From Cryptomeria japonica (Eukaryota; Streptophyta; Pinopsida; Cupressales; Cupressaceae): DNA of 64,000 nt. The notes beneath the pieces were generated by a model. That model saw nothing but the letters and a program-made list of their open reading frames with translations, was not told the DNA's origin and searched no databases. Where the stretch lies: the NCBI RefSeq assembly GCF_030272615.1, contig NC_081414.1:809571069-809635068 (forward strand), read 5' to 3'. A program made the position numbers and the translations under genes. Shown here piece after piece: positions 36,121 through 47,364 of this stretch. How positions within the stretch are numbered: position 1 is the stretch's first letter; every line of letters starts with the position of its first letter.

Positions 36121-36269
36121 TATCATTGCTTCTTCTTGCATTGCATTTGTTAGATCTAGATCTAGATTTAGTGTGTTTTCATTTCATTTTCATTAAAAAG
36201 AGAAAAAAAAAAAAAAGAGTGTGTTTCTTTGCATTGTGTGTTTAAATTTCATGAAACTTTTATTTCAAA

Positions 36270-36404
36270 ATGTCGGACTTTTATTTGCAAAATGTTCATG
36301 CTTATGATGATTATTATGAGTATAGCCAAGATGAATTAGATGAAGCTTTAGATGAGTTTTTGAACCCTAAAGATGCCAAACCTTCATTTACCAAAAACTC
36401 GTAA
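36270..36404 (+). CDS. Short leader ORF of the Tat element
   Basis: A 44-codon frame begins MSDFYLQNVHAYDDYYEY and is acidic and Tyr-rich. It ends 11 bases before the next start and is in a different frame. It may be the N-terminal remnant of gag cut off by a deletion, or a leader peptide. No domain is recognised. Confidence 0.4.
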   Translation: MSDFYLQNVHAYDDYYEYSQDELDEALDEFLNPKDAKPSFTKNS

Positions 36405-36415
36405 ACCTTGTTACT

Positions 36416-38023
36416 ATGCCATTTCGTTGTGATGAGAAAGATAAGTTGAATGAGTCCTCTCAAGGGTACATTCCTATCAACTCTTCCACTAAATCTAGTA
36501 ACATGGTTGTTTTCAACAATCCCCTCTATGAGGAGATGTCTCCTTTTGAATCAAAAGATAAACCTTTTAATAGATATGATCATGCTTTGTTGGATGATGC
36601 TCTTGATGACTTTGTGGCTTTATCGAAATCTCTAAACAAGAACAAGACTTCTAAATTGGTTAACATGATAAACTTGAATGAGCATAAAAAGCCTCTCTTT
36701 GAAGTCCAAGGTGCTTATCCTTCTCCCACCTTTCAAGTTCCTAAATCACCTCTCCTTACTGTCCAAGGAGGGTATGATCATGATTCCTTTCGTACTCCGA
36801 ATAAACCAATCATCACTGTGCAAGGAAGAAAACCTATAAGTCCTTATAGTTATGCCAAGCAAATAACTAGAGAGAGTTATCATGTGGTTGCCCATACTTA
36901 TCATACCAGAAATAATAGGCAGCCTAGTCCTCCTCCTGTTAATCCAGTTTCTCTTCCGAATCCTCAACCAATTCTTTCGCAAGCTCCACGTATTTCACAA
37001 GTTCTTAGTAAGGAATATGATCTCATAGAACAACTTAAAGTTACCCCTGCTAAGATATCCCTTTGGGATTTGATTCAAACTTCTTCCACTCATCATGGAA
37101 TGTTACAAGATGCCTTGAAAGATTTGAATGTTCCTCCACTGAATACATCTAGTAATATAGCATCTTTGGTTAACTCTGTGATGAATCCTAAAGCCCAAAT
37201 TGTGTTTACCCAAGATGAATTGCCTACTAGTGAAATTCAACATCAATATGATCCCTTGATGATTGTGGTTATCATGAAAGACACTGCGATAAGACGAACA
37301 CTAGTAGATAATGGCTCTGGTCTCAATGTGTATAGCATTAATCTTTTGCATAAGATGAATGTGGATACATCTCTAATTGAGCCGGACCCTCGTCCTATTC
37401 GAGGCTTTGATAATGTGGCTAAAATTTCATTAGGTACTATCACCTTACCCATCACAGTGGGGCCTGTTACTTTGCCTACTCCTATCCATGTTATGTCGGG
37501 AAATTTAACATACAACTTGTTATTAGGGAGACCGTGGATTCACAGTATGCAAGCTGTTCCCTCTACATTGCACAGACAAGTTAAGTTTATCTATAACAAT
37601 AAGACATATACCTTGATAGGTGATACTAATTTTCAAGCTTGTTTGCAAACATCTACTTCCAAGGGGGGTTCTTCTAAGCCGTCCTCATCTAGTGATGACT
37701 CTTTAAACAAGATACCTATCGATGAGTCCTTGCTCTCTGATGATCAAAATTCTTTGGATGAGTCTGGATCTCCTGAAGAAGACTCTTCTGGACTTGAAAC
37801 TACACATAAGAAGGATTTTGATCCTGAGAAGGTTCTCGCAGACGATGATTGGGGATCCCTTGATTTTAATCCCACCTTTGTAGGTGAATATAAGGTTCCT
37901 TCTAGAGAGCTTAAAGTTGAAAAGAAGGAAGAAGCTAAAAATCAATCAACATTACCTGAACCTATGAGTAATAATTTTGTGGCCGCTTCTCAAACTTCTT
38001 CTCCCCGCACCTCTAATTCCTGA
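36416..38023 (+). CDS. Tat element ORF with aspartic protease; no visible capsid domain
   Basis: This is an open frame of 535 codons. Residues 1-250 are Pro/Ser-rich with a repeated VQG motif (VQGAYPSP, VQGGYDHD, VQGRKP). Residues about 280-395 form a retropepsin-like protease: IRRTLVDNGSGLNVY is the active-site strand (D-N-G-S), and LLGRPWIHSM is the usual later motif. The tail is acidic. I find neither the usual retrotransposon gag capsid region nor a CCHC knuckle, so the N-terminal half looks like a shortened gag. The protease would cut the polyprotein. Pol starts in the +1 frame and overlaps by 47 bases, so expression would need a shift, unless the overlap reflects an indel. Confidence 0.82.
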   Translation: MPFRCDEKDKLNESSQGYIPINSSTKSSNMVVFNNPLYEEMSPFESKDKPFNRYDHALLDDALDDFVALSKSLNKNKTSKLVNMINLNEHKKPLFEVQGAYPSPTFQVPKSPLLTVQGGYDHDSFRTPNKPIITVQGRKPISPYSYAKQITRESYHVVAHTYHTRNNRQPSPPPVNPVSLPNPQPILSQAPRISQVLSKEYDLIEQLKVTPAKISLWDLIQTSSTHHGMLQDALKDLNVPPLNTSSNIASLVNSVMNPKAQIVFTQDELPTSEIQHQYDPLMIVVIMKDTAIRRTLVDNGSGLNVYSINLLHKMNVDTSLIEPDPRPIRGFDNVAKISLGTITLPITVGPVTLPTPIHVMSGNLTYNLLLGRPWIHSMQAVPSTLHRQVKFIYNNKTYTLIGDTNFQACLQTSTSKGGSSKPSSSSDDSLNKIPIDESLLSDDQNSLDESGSPEEDSSGLETTHKKDFDPEKVLADDDWGSLDFNPTFVGEYKVPSRELKVEKKEEAKNQSTLPEPMSNNFVAASQTSSPRTSNS

Positions 38024-41000
38024 AGAGTTTGAGTCTTTGTCTTATGAAAAACCGCCTTCTCTGTCGGAAATGGCTGATTGTTATGGTCGTGGTTTTCGCA
38101 TTTTTGCTAAGCATGGGTATCATGGAAATGGTTGTGGCGCTCACGAACAAGGAATAAAGGTTCCTCTAGAGAATAATCTTCACAACCATGCCTTTGGACT
38201 TGGCTATAATCCCTGTAAGCACACTAAAGCTTCTAAGAGACCATGTATTAGTGTTAATACTATTTCTACATCTCTATCAATGCAACACCCCGAGTATATT
38301 GATGAAGATCCTTCATGTGCTTGTGCTTTTGATGTTTTCCCTACCAATGATGCTTTAGCTGAATTTTTAGGAGCATATGATACTCTTCCTCATTATCATC
38401 ACAATAGGGGACTCCCTTATTGTTTGAACACTGAAGCCTATTTTGGAAAAGAGATTGATAATGATGAGATTGTGAAAGAATTCCCTCAGTTAAAGGATAC
38501 TCCTCAACAAAGTAATCTTCTCATAAGTGACACCACTAATGTTAAGATGGATCCTTGCAATGAAGAAAAAGTTATTAAAATTGGAAAATGTTTGGATGAA
38601 GAGGAACAAAAACAATATGAAGATTTATTGCATGAATTCCCCGAGATCTTTGCTTGGACATACTCTGACATGCCTGGTATAGATCCTAAGATTGTTACTC
38701 ATAACATTGTCTTAGTTCCTGATGCTAAGCCCGTGAAACAAAAGATTCGAAAAATGAATCCTAAGGTAGCTCTGCTTGTTAAGGCTGAGATTGAAAAGTT
38801 ATTGGAGGCTAGATTTATCCGCCCTATTGATTATTCCCCATGGATTTCAAATATTGTCGCTGTGGCTAAACCAGATAATAAAATAAGAATGTGTACCGAT
38901 TTCCGAGATTTAAATAAGGCTTCTTTAAAAGATGATTTCCCTCTTCCAAACATTGACATGATAGTTGATTCTACGGCAGGACATGCCTTGTTATCCTTCA
39001 TGGATGGTTTTTCAGGATACAATCAAATTTTCATTAACCCTCAAGATCAATTCAAAACCGCTTTCACCACTTCTTGGGGTACGTTTTGTTGGATAATGAT
39101 GCCTTTCAGACTTAAAAACGCCGGTGCAACTTATCAACGAGCGATGACCCTTATCTTTCACGATTACATGCATAAGATTTTAGAAGACTATGTTGATGAT
39201 GTTTTAGCCAAATCCGTTCTTCGCATAGATCATATTAAGATCCTTCGTCAAATCTTTGAAAGGATTCGTAAATATCACATGCGCTTGAATCCCCGAAAAT
39301 GTGTTTTTGGTGTGGATAGTGGAAAACTATTAGGATTCATAGTTTCGCATCATGGGATTGAGGTGGATACTAAGAAAATAGATGCTATTGTCAACATGCC
39401 ACCTCCTAGAAATGTGTCTCAACTCAAAAGCTTACAAGGAAAGATTCAAGCTATTCGTAGGTTTGTATCTCAACTTGCGGATCGTACTTTTCCTTTCACT
39501 CAACTTCTTAAAAAGAATATCACTTTTCAATGGAATGAGGATTGTCAGCAAGCATTTGAAGATTTAAAAATGTATTTGGCTAATCCTCCTATCCTTCGAC
39601 CGACTGAACCTTCTAAACCCTTCCTTCTTTATACGGCTGCGTCCTCTCATGCTCTTGCAGAATTATTGGCACAACATGATAAAGATGGTAAGGAGTGTCC
39701 GGTTTATTATATAAGTTGTACCTTACTCGATTAGGAGACCCGATATTTTGCGGTGGAAAGACAATGCTTGGCCTTGGTGTTTGCGACTCAAAAATTGAGA
39801 CATTATCTCTTAAACTCAGAAGTCCACGTCATGGTAAAGTTTGATCCGTTGAAGCATCTTTTCTCTAAAACTGATTTATCAGGATGCCTAGCTAAGTGGG
39901 TTATGATGTTAACTGAATTTGACCTTAAATTTGTTTCACAAAGGGCAATTAAAGGGCAAGCGTTGACCGATCACCTAGCTGAGGCCCCTTCACCTTTCTC
40001 CTTCCCTAACCCTAAGTCTTTTCCTGACGACTTCATTCTTTGTACAGAGAAAGATGAAACTTGGGAGTTATATTTTGATGGCTCTAAGTGTCGTACGGGA
40101 TCGGGGGCAGGTGTTGTTCTGATGTCTCCTACAAAGAAGTCTATTCCCTTATCTTATCGTCTCAATTTCCTATGTACCAATAACATTGCTGAGTATGAGG
40201 CTCTTATAGCAGGAATAAAGGCAGCCTTAGCTCTGAATATAAAACACATACATATTTTTGGAGATTCTCAACTGATTATAAGACAAGTAACAAGACTGTA
40301 TCAAGCAAAACAAGACAAGTTATCACAATATAAAGACCTTGCTATCTCTTTGTTACAAAAATTTGATTCTTACACCATAGAACCTGTTCCTCGAAAAGAT
40401 AATCGACATGCGGACACAATGGCATGTGTGGCTTCTCTTGTATCTTTAGAGGACCCTGTGGTTGATCTTAAATTTGTTATTCACAACCTTACTTCTCCAG
40501 CTATTGTAGATGATTCTAGCCTGGTGACATGTTGCGACTTCATAGACTCGGATGAATGGTACTCGCATATCGTAAGATACTTGACTGATGGTACCTTTCC
40601 TGATTCCGCCAATAGGAACACCAGGGCTAGAGTTCACAAGTTGTCTGCTAGGTATATCATTCTTTCTAATGTTCTTTACCGAAGGGGTTATCACGGTCTT
40701 CTCCTTCACTGTCTTAACAAATCAGAAATCCCTATTGCTCTTGAAGAGGCGCATTCAGGTGCCTGTGGGGGGCATTTTGGAGGTAAATCCTTGGTTCAAA
40801 GATTACTTCGTATGGGATATTATTGGCAAACTATGCAGCAAGATTCTTTTTCATTTGTTAAGAAATGTCACCAATGCCAACAACACAATAATTTGATTCA
40901 TGCTTCTGCCCAAGAACTCCGTTCTCAGGTAGCTTCTTGGCCTTTCTCTGCATGGGGGTTGGATCTCATCGGTAAAATCTCTCCTCCTTCATCTCAAGGA

Positions 41001-41816
41001 CATGTTTTCATTATAACCGCAACAGATTGCTTTACAAAGTGGGTAGAAGCTGTTCCTCTTCGCTCCACTACAGCTGAAGTGATTTGTCGATTTCTTCTAG
41101 AAAACATTATTTCTCGATTTGGGATACCTTCCACTATAATCTTTGATAATGGGACATCATTTAAGAATAAAGACGTGAAGCAATTCCTCAAGAAATATCA
41201 TATCAAACATCGATTTTCTACACCATACTATCCTCAATCGAATGGTCAAGCCGAATCATCCAATAAAATAATCGAACAAATTCTTCGCAAAACCGTGAAT
41301 AAGCATGGTAAGGATTGGAGTACTCAGCTAATCTATGCTCTTTGGGCCTACCAAACGAGTGTACGAATTGCCATGGGAACTACACCTTATAATCTTGTTT
41401 ATGGTGCTGATGCTATTATGCCTTTAGAATTAGAGATTCCATCACTTAGAGTTTCTCTCAAAGGTATAATAGATGATGACTCCTATAGAAAACAAAGACT
41501 TCAATAGCTTGAGATGCTTGATGAACAGCGTATAAATACTCTTGAGCATATTCAAGCGTATCACAAAACTCTACAACGAAGCTATAATGATAAGGTTATT
41601 CAACGTTCCTTCTCAGTGGGTGACTTAGTGCTCTATGAGAATCAGCGCAATGTGAATGCCTTACCTGAAGAAAAGGGAAAATTCAGTCCTAATTGGCTTG
41701 GACCGTATATCGTTATTGAAGATTATGGATCAGGTGCTTACAAAATAGCGGATGTAGACGGTGCACCTCTTAAAGACCCTATAAACGCTATGCACTTGCG
41801 TAGATACTATGCTTAA
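37977..41816 (+). pseudogene. Tat element pol: RT, RNase H, second RNase H, integrase
   Basis: One frame of about 1,280 codons is interrupted only by TAG at 39732 and at 41505. The RT shows MCTDFRDLNKAS, SFMDGFSGYNQI and the YVDD box (39189-39200). The first RNase H spans the first TAG and has lost its leading Asp (LYTAASSHAL). The second RNase H (40062-40440) keeps its acidic residues: YFDGS, AEYEAL, GDSQL and HADTMA. Integrase has an H-H-C-C finger (HSGACGGHF, CHQCQQH) and D-D-E motifs (WGLDLIG, FDNGTSF, SNGQAESS). A short end (41514-41816) has the GPY-type core NWLGPYIV. The second RNase H is the mark of Tat elements. Both TAGs could be C-to-T changes of CAG or readthrough sites; simple mutation is likelier. 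Confidence 0.92.
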
Positions 41817-42416
41817 TTCCTCATTCCTGATCATTTATCTATTTCCTTTCTCATTTCCTCAAAATTGGATAATATGTTAGCATATCTTTGTTAGAGCAAA
41901 TAGAATTAAATGATGTTTTGTTTAATCTATGTTGCTTCGTTCCTGACAAGCGTGTTTCTTTACTTTATGATTTGTCTTGAATTCATTTATGTAAATTACA
42001 AAAGATTTACATTTTCATTATGTTGACATATTAAATAATGTTTTTATGTGTTAAGTTGAATCATGTCATGTTGTGTTTAAATTCAAATTAAATCACATTG
42101 GTTATATGATTCGTAGGCTTAATACATACTTTCTTCCTTATCATCAATATAGTACTTGATCAAATATTTTAATTAAGTCACACATGTATCAATTTAATCA
42201 TGGAGCATTGAGAAATCAATCACATGGAAATTAAATTCGGAACATACATGTACATCTACCAAATGTATTAACTTTAATCACAATACACATTGTTTAGGCA
42301 TTAAAGATAACACGTTTGAAACAAAGAAGCATGTATATATATATATATATATGTGGATCAATATACAAAGGTAGGTCACTACACGTCCAAAATGTGACCT
42401 ACCCTACATCATAAGA
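41817..42416. other. Non-coding spacer between pol and the antisense gene
   Basis: AT-rich DNA without open frames. A (TA)n run of 19 bases lies at 42334-42352. The two genes converge here, so transcription termination signals for both are expected, but I cannot name any. Confidence 0.5.
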
Positions 42417-44868
42417 TCATCTCCTATCCCTAGGGCTGGTGGCTGGAGAGTGACGACTAGATGCTCCCTCCTGATCCGGCTGTGCAGGTGGACCCATGGG
42501 GGTATACCGTGATATAGATCGTGAATGGCTCAGAAAGGAACTCCTACGATCCCTATCCATAAGGATAGCGCGATACGAGGTAGCCTCGGCCTGAGCTGCT
42601 GCTAGATCACGCTGTGCTCGCTGAAGGTCCTTTGATAGAGCCCGCTCTCTCTCCCTCCATATCTCTACCTGTACTCGAATGGGGAAAACAAATCATCATG
42701 CCGACCCGCGTTCCCTTGAGGTCTATAAGCAACCTGTGAGGAACTAGGGATCTGCGCTGTCGTAGAGATATCTGTCACTGCTTGCTGGATCAAGGAGCGC
42801 CACTCCTGCACATTAGCTGTAGCAGTAGAACAGATTTTGTGTTAGTTCCATTTTATATCATCAAAACATTAATCAATCAATATAAACCTACTATACCTGG
42901 ATCTCCCTCACGCCAGTAGGGATCGTGATATGGTAACATCTGTGACTGGGAACTACTAGGCTCCCCACGCTCGAGCGATCTGTGTGCGATAGGTGCAGGT
43001 CTCTGTAGCGCCTTATGTTCCCCCTTTTGGGGAATAACGGGAGGATCTAAGGCTACGGTATCATCCCCTGAATGGTGAGGAGCTGCATCTGACTCCTCCT
43101 CATCATCTCTATCCTCATCTGCATCCTCATCCTCGTTCTCCTCATCATCATCTCTCTCCTCCTCGTCGTCATCCTCGTCCTCCTCCTCCTCGGCACTAGG
43201 CTGATCTCCTATAGGCGGATCAGGACCTCCTACCTCCTCATGATCCTCTCCCTCCTCTGGCTCCTCCGATCTGGATCCCTGATCCTCATCTCGATCTCCA
43301 TGCCTCCATGGACCTGGATGGCCTGTCGGGTGATCTGGTGGAAAGATAGGCCCTGGGTATGATCTCATAAACCAGGAATGATACCTGCGCTGTGCCCCGG
43401 GGTCTGCAGCATAATCAGTGACCACATCCTGATCGGACCCCTCTATATCTGTGATCTCGATATCATCTATCGTGGGTCTCGCTACTGCTCTGGGTCTAGG
43501 AAGGACTCGTGAGTGTCGAGTGTAGATGGGCACATCGGCTGGAACACACTGCTCTAGCCCAAACTGCATCCGTACTCGGTCAAAGTAGAATGGGACTATG
43601 ATGTGTGGATATCGCCCTCTCAGTAGGCGGTTCCTCTGTAGGCATGCTAACTGTCTCTCCATCCCATCCCATCTGTGCATCCGCAAATATGGTTTCCACA
43701 CAGTCACCTCAGCTATCAATCTGTCAACTATCACTCTCCAATACAATAGATCTCCAAATCTCCACTCGCTGGTAAGTGGATAAGCAAATACCCTAGGTCG
43801 CTCGCTAGCCGTACTCATCAGATAGCCGACAGGCCTGGTGCATGTAAAGTGCTCAAATATCCACACCTGCAGAAGTGTGCATGTCATCAAGCTGCAACCC
43901 TATCTGAAAACATACTCCTCGAGGTCATGATAGAGATGTGCAAGCATACTCTGACCCCAGGCATATACTCTCCTGTGTCTCTCCATAGCCCTGATGCACC
44001 ATGTGAGACCCCCATGCATGTGTGTACCTCACCCATTAGGGCAGACGGCTAGTGCAATGATGGCTATCATAAGACGTCTCATGAGGGGCACCTCTCCTAT
44101 AGGATGTAAGAGCCAGCTGACCATGATACGACCTCTCGTCTCACTCGGCATGACTCTCCCTATGCAATATACCTGCTCCCTCTGATGATCCTCTACTGAC
44201 CAATCGATCGCATATGTCACGGTAGCTCCTCTGATCGGTAGGCAAAGAATGCGGTACACATCCTCAAGTGTCACCGTCATCTCCCCTACTGGAAGCTGGA
44301 ACGTGCATGTGTCAGGATCCCATCGCTCCATGAGTGCCATCAGCATCGCGGGATGAAATCGGATGGCCGGCATAAGAATCATAGACCACAAACCTACTAT
44401 CGACAATGTGTCTCTCTCTGCCTGCGTAAGTCAGGGAATCTGATCACGCAAACTGCGAAGAATCTGCCCCGCCATGTGCTCTCTCATGTACGGGAGACCC
44501 TGCATCACAAAAACATAACTATAATCAGTACTCAATCATCAAAAATCATTCATACAAACTGTCAAACATCGTATGCTAACCCTGGCATTTCTCGCCAAGT
44601 CCTGATTGGGACCATGGCACCCTGTCAGGGACCATGGCGCCCTGAAGGGACCATGGCGCCCTGTCAGGGACCATGGCGCCCTGAAGGGACCATGGCGCCC
44701 CACAGGGAGCATGGCGCCCCACAGGGACCATGGCACCCTGTGTGGGACCCACGGTCGGGTTCTAGGGCCCGCAAACGATCACAGAAAGTCAAATGCAGAA
44801 AATCAAAAGTCAAAGTTCAGTCAACTCACCTCGTCCAGTGGCTCGTCGTCAATCACGGCCTGTCGCAT
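42417..44868 (-). pseudogene. Antisense plant mobile domain (PMD) gene carried by the Tat element
   Basis: The minus-strand gene model is as follows. Exon 1 is 44868-44830 (MRQAVIDDEPLDE, then GTGAGT). Exon 2 is 44499-42897, and exon 3 begins at 42826 and ends at the stop at 42417-42419. Intron 1 (44829-44500) and intron 2 (42896-42827, 70 bp) have GT-AG ends and keep frame. Exon 2 reads CTFQLPVGEMTVTLEDVYRIL and LCLPIRGATVTYAIDW, then YAWGQSMLAHLYHDLEEYV, LLQVWIFEHFTCTRP and RYPHIIVPFYFDRVRMQFGL, the order of the PMD/aminotransferase-like (MAIN/MAIL1) domain. An acidic Asp/Glu-rich region and an Arg-rich coiled coil follow. Three in-frame stops (near 44430, at 44029 and near 43908) and a probable shift near 42708 break it. 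PMD proteins of this kind act in gene silencing in plants. This copy is likely non-functional. Confidence 0.82.
44608..44743. repeat. Seven-copy tandem repeat in intron 1 of the PMD gene
   Basis: Units of 18-20 bp, GGGACCATGGCGCCCTG plus TCA or AA, repeat seven times, partly as a 37-bp dimer. Each holds the palindromes CCATGG and GGCGCC. The unit resembles the repeats in the LTRs of the same element. Confidence 0.85.
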
Positions 44869-45475
44869 GATCTCAATCCTTGTGGGATTCTCTGGTCATC
44901 GTGAAGGCATGATGATGGCTATGTGGGCTCCGCTGCAATGAACAATACTCAGAATCAACAAAGTGACAAGTGCAAATGTCACTTTCAAAGGTATATACTT
45001 TCATTCTTTTACATTTACTTTCAAAACCCTAATTTTCCTCTATCACTCATTTCATCATAACTTGAGTTTGGGAGATGCGATTTTCGAACCGTTTGTTGCG
45101 TAGGAATCGTATTTTCGCTCCCCTACTCTTGGGATGTTCCAAAAAGTGCTCTGATGAAACCTTTTCAGTGAACATCCCTCATCAATACTCTCTTACACAA
45201 TTTGTCGTAAGTAAACATGTTACCCTGTTTCACCTCCCTAATAAGCAAGCCGAAACAGGGGGGGCATATAGCTACTCGCAAATTTCATCACCTTCCTTAG
45301 TAAGCATTAGGTGATTTTGTGATCTAACGTGTGTTTTGTAGGGTGCGGTTCCCAACTGTGTACTGCAGATATCGCTGGGGGCTTCGTCCGACAACTTATG
45401 GATATATCCTTTTTCAAATGATGTTTACTTTTTGTACTTTAGCTTGCATATGCACGTAGTACTCATATGACCGCT
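44869..45475. other. Upstream region of the antisense gene
   Basis: This is a non-coding stretch between the PMD start and the 3' LTR. A promoter for the antisense gene would lie here or in the LTR read backwards. A short open frame at 45075-45314 (+) shows no domain. Confidence 0.4.
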
Positions 45476-45485
45476 AAAGTGGGGG
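45476..45485 (+). promoter_or_regulatory. Tat element polypurine tract
   Basis: AAAGTGGGGG lies five bases before the 3' LTR, the expected site for the plus-strand primer. Confidence 0.8.
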
Positions 45486-45490
45486 CTAAA

Positions 45491-47150
45491 TGTAACATCA
45501 TAAATTGTACGCACTTGCTAAAGCAGTACAATTTAACACCTAGTTTAGCACCCGCCTTGGCGCAGTTGCATTTTGCATTACATTTCCCCTTTAGCACTTA
45601 ATTAATCAAATTAATTAGGTCTAAAGGTTCTATTTCATCATTTTCCACATCATAAAGTCGGGCCCTTTCATTAAAGCATGCCCCTTTCATTTTATTCTTC
45701 CAATACATCACTTAATCAAAAACCCTAATTAGGCCCTATTCTGAGCTTGGGGGTTTGATTTCGGGGGTCAAAACATCTCGAAATCACCTGTAACTTCCGG
45801 ATTCTCTCTAAAATCATCATATCTGACGGCCCTGAAAATTTGGTGAAAAGTTGTCGGGACCGTGGCGCCCGGAGTGCACACGGTCCCGGACATTTTTCCC
45901 GAAATTTTAGGAGCGCGATCCAATCATAAAATAAAGCTTAACCCCAAGAAATTGGCGGGATATTCAATCTCTAGGTCGGCCAAAAGTTGGAATTAAGACC
46001 TAGGGTTTCATACATAAGAGCTCTCTTTCTTCATTTGAAGGGATCCAATTTTTGTTTTCAGAAACCTCATATGCAGCGAAAGAGCAGATCTTTGAAGACT
46101 TCAACAACATTCAACATCCCTCTATCAAGCATTTATCAATTCCATTCATCCATTTAGGGCTTGGAAGACATTGAAGAACAATAGGAGATTACCGACTGAA
46201 GATTGGCTTGTACTCCTCCCTTGAGGGTTGGGTATGATTTCATGTTGTTTTCATGTCTTTGCATAAGCTTCAATATCTCATTTATTCATGCTTTAGATCA
46301 CTTTGCATCTTGATTTAGAGCATTTACATTATCATTAACAAGCAATTAGGGTTTACTTTCTAGGTTGCTCTAGTTTGCTTACTTGCATTTTAGATCTTGC
46401 ACACACACAAGGTCTGCACACACATTACTTTTACAATACAACTTGGCTATTCGTGGAGGTGGAAATCACCGAAGCGGGGGTTTGACTAAGGCAAAACCCT
46501 ATATAGCCGCCCAAAACACCTTTTTCAGATATAAGTGCAGGTTTCGAGACTCGGACGATGCCGCAGGTTGCAGATCCGGAAAAAGCAGGCCGAGACAACA
46601 CCCCACACCAAATTGCAGAGCAGAATACCAGGACAGGGGCGTGGGGCACCCTGGTCCTGTCAGGATAGGGGCGCTGGGCACCCTGGACCCTGGGACAGAG
46701 GCGCTGGGCGCCATGGTCCTCCTGACAGACAACATTTTAGACAGTTTTCCAGAGTGCAAAACAGTGGTTTCAGGTGCAGTTTCAGGTGCAGAATCAGGAT
46801 AGTGGCGCCCGCGCCCCCATCCCGAACATTTCCACTCAGATTTTGACTCCGGGTATGCATTTGCATTCTTGTCTTATCTTTGTATTTACAGCTTTCCATT
46901 GTTTAAGTTCAATTCTGCAATCTTGTTATTAGTTCATACTTGCATTTTAGGGTTAGGAATTGGACTTGCATAATCTTACCTTTCAATTACAACAAAGGAA
47001 TAGAAACCCTAATAGGTAGCCCGTGGCTCTCTCTTTCACAAAAAGAAGTAGTCAATTGTGTGATACCTCTAGACTCTTTCGTATTCCGTAATGTGTGACA
47101 AGAGGTAGGATTAGGACATGATAACCTAGTCTCGCTTTTTCCCTCACACA
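45491..47150 (+). repeat. Tat element 3' LTR
   Basis: 1,660 bp, the same length as the 5' LTR. By eye about 35 substitutions and no gaps separate them, nearly all transitions. About 20 fall in the GC-rich 300 bp from 46530 to 46830. Confidence 0.93.
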
Positions 47151-47155
47151 GTTCT

Positions 47156-47364
47156 TTTCTAAAGGTGTAACGTGTAGTCACATGTTGGCTTGATTAGATC
47201 CAAAAAGATAAGTGCAGATCACCAAAACAATAGCAAAATGATGTGTCCATGTTGGCCCAATCAGTAAGAACTTGATTCAATGCACCATAATCACCGAAAA
47301 GCTTCCAAACCCAAGAATGCTATGTCCTTCTTGATATACCAATTAATCAGCTACTAGATAATAT
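47156..47364 (-). repeat. Element B 5' LTR, second piece
   Basis: This continues element B's LTR after the Tat element (AAAGGTGTAACGTGTAGTCA). It ends at AATAT, the left copy of the target duplication of element C. It aligns with about 28367-28570. Confidence 0.85.

Larger units (their letters stand above)
34438..47150 (+). mobile_element. Tat-lineage Ty3/gypsy element, 12.7 kb, with antisense gene
   Basis: Two 1,660-bp LTRs (34438-36097 and 45491-47150) flank the element, with a perfect GTTCT target duplication (34433-34437, 47151-47155). The interior holds a tRNA-Trp-type primer site, a protease-containing ORF, a pol with RT, RNase H, a second RNase H and integrase, an antisense PMD gene and a polypurine tract. 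The second RNase H places it in the Tat lineage. By eye the LTRs differ at about 35 positions with no length difference, so insertion was fairly recent. It lies in the 5' LTR of element B. Confidence 0.93.

Noticed and set aside
42877-43890. Stand-alone 337-codon minus-strand host gene
   Set aside because: It is one part of the longer antisense PMD gene: the frame continues upstream to 44499 and splice sites link it to exons on both sides.
44539-44941. Open frames rich in GPWRP-type repeats
   Set aside because: They are translations of the 18-20-bp tandem repeat in the PMD intron, open in several frames because the repeat lacks stops.
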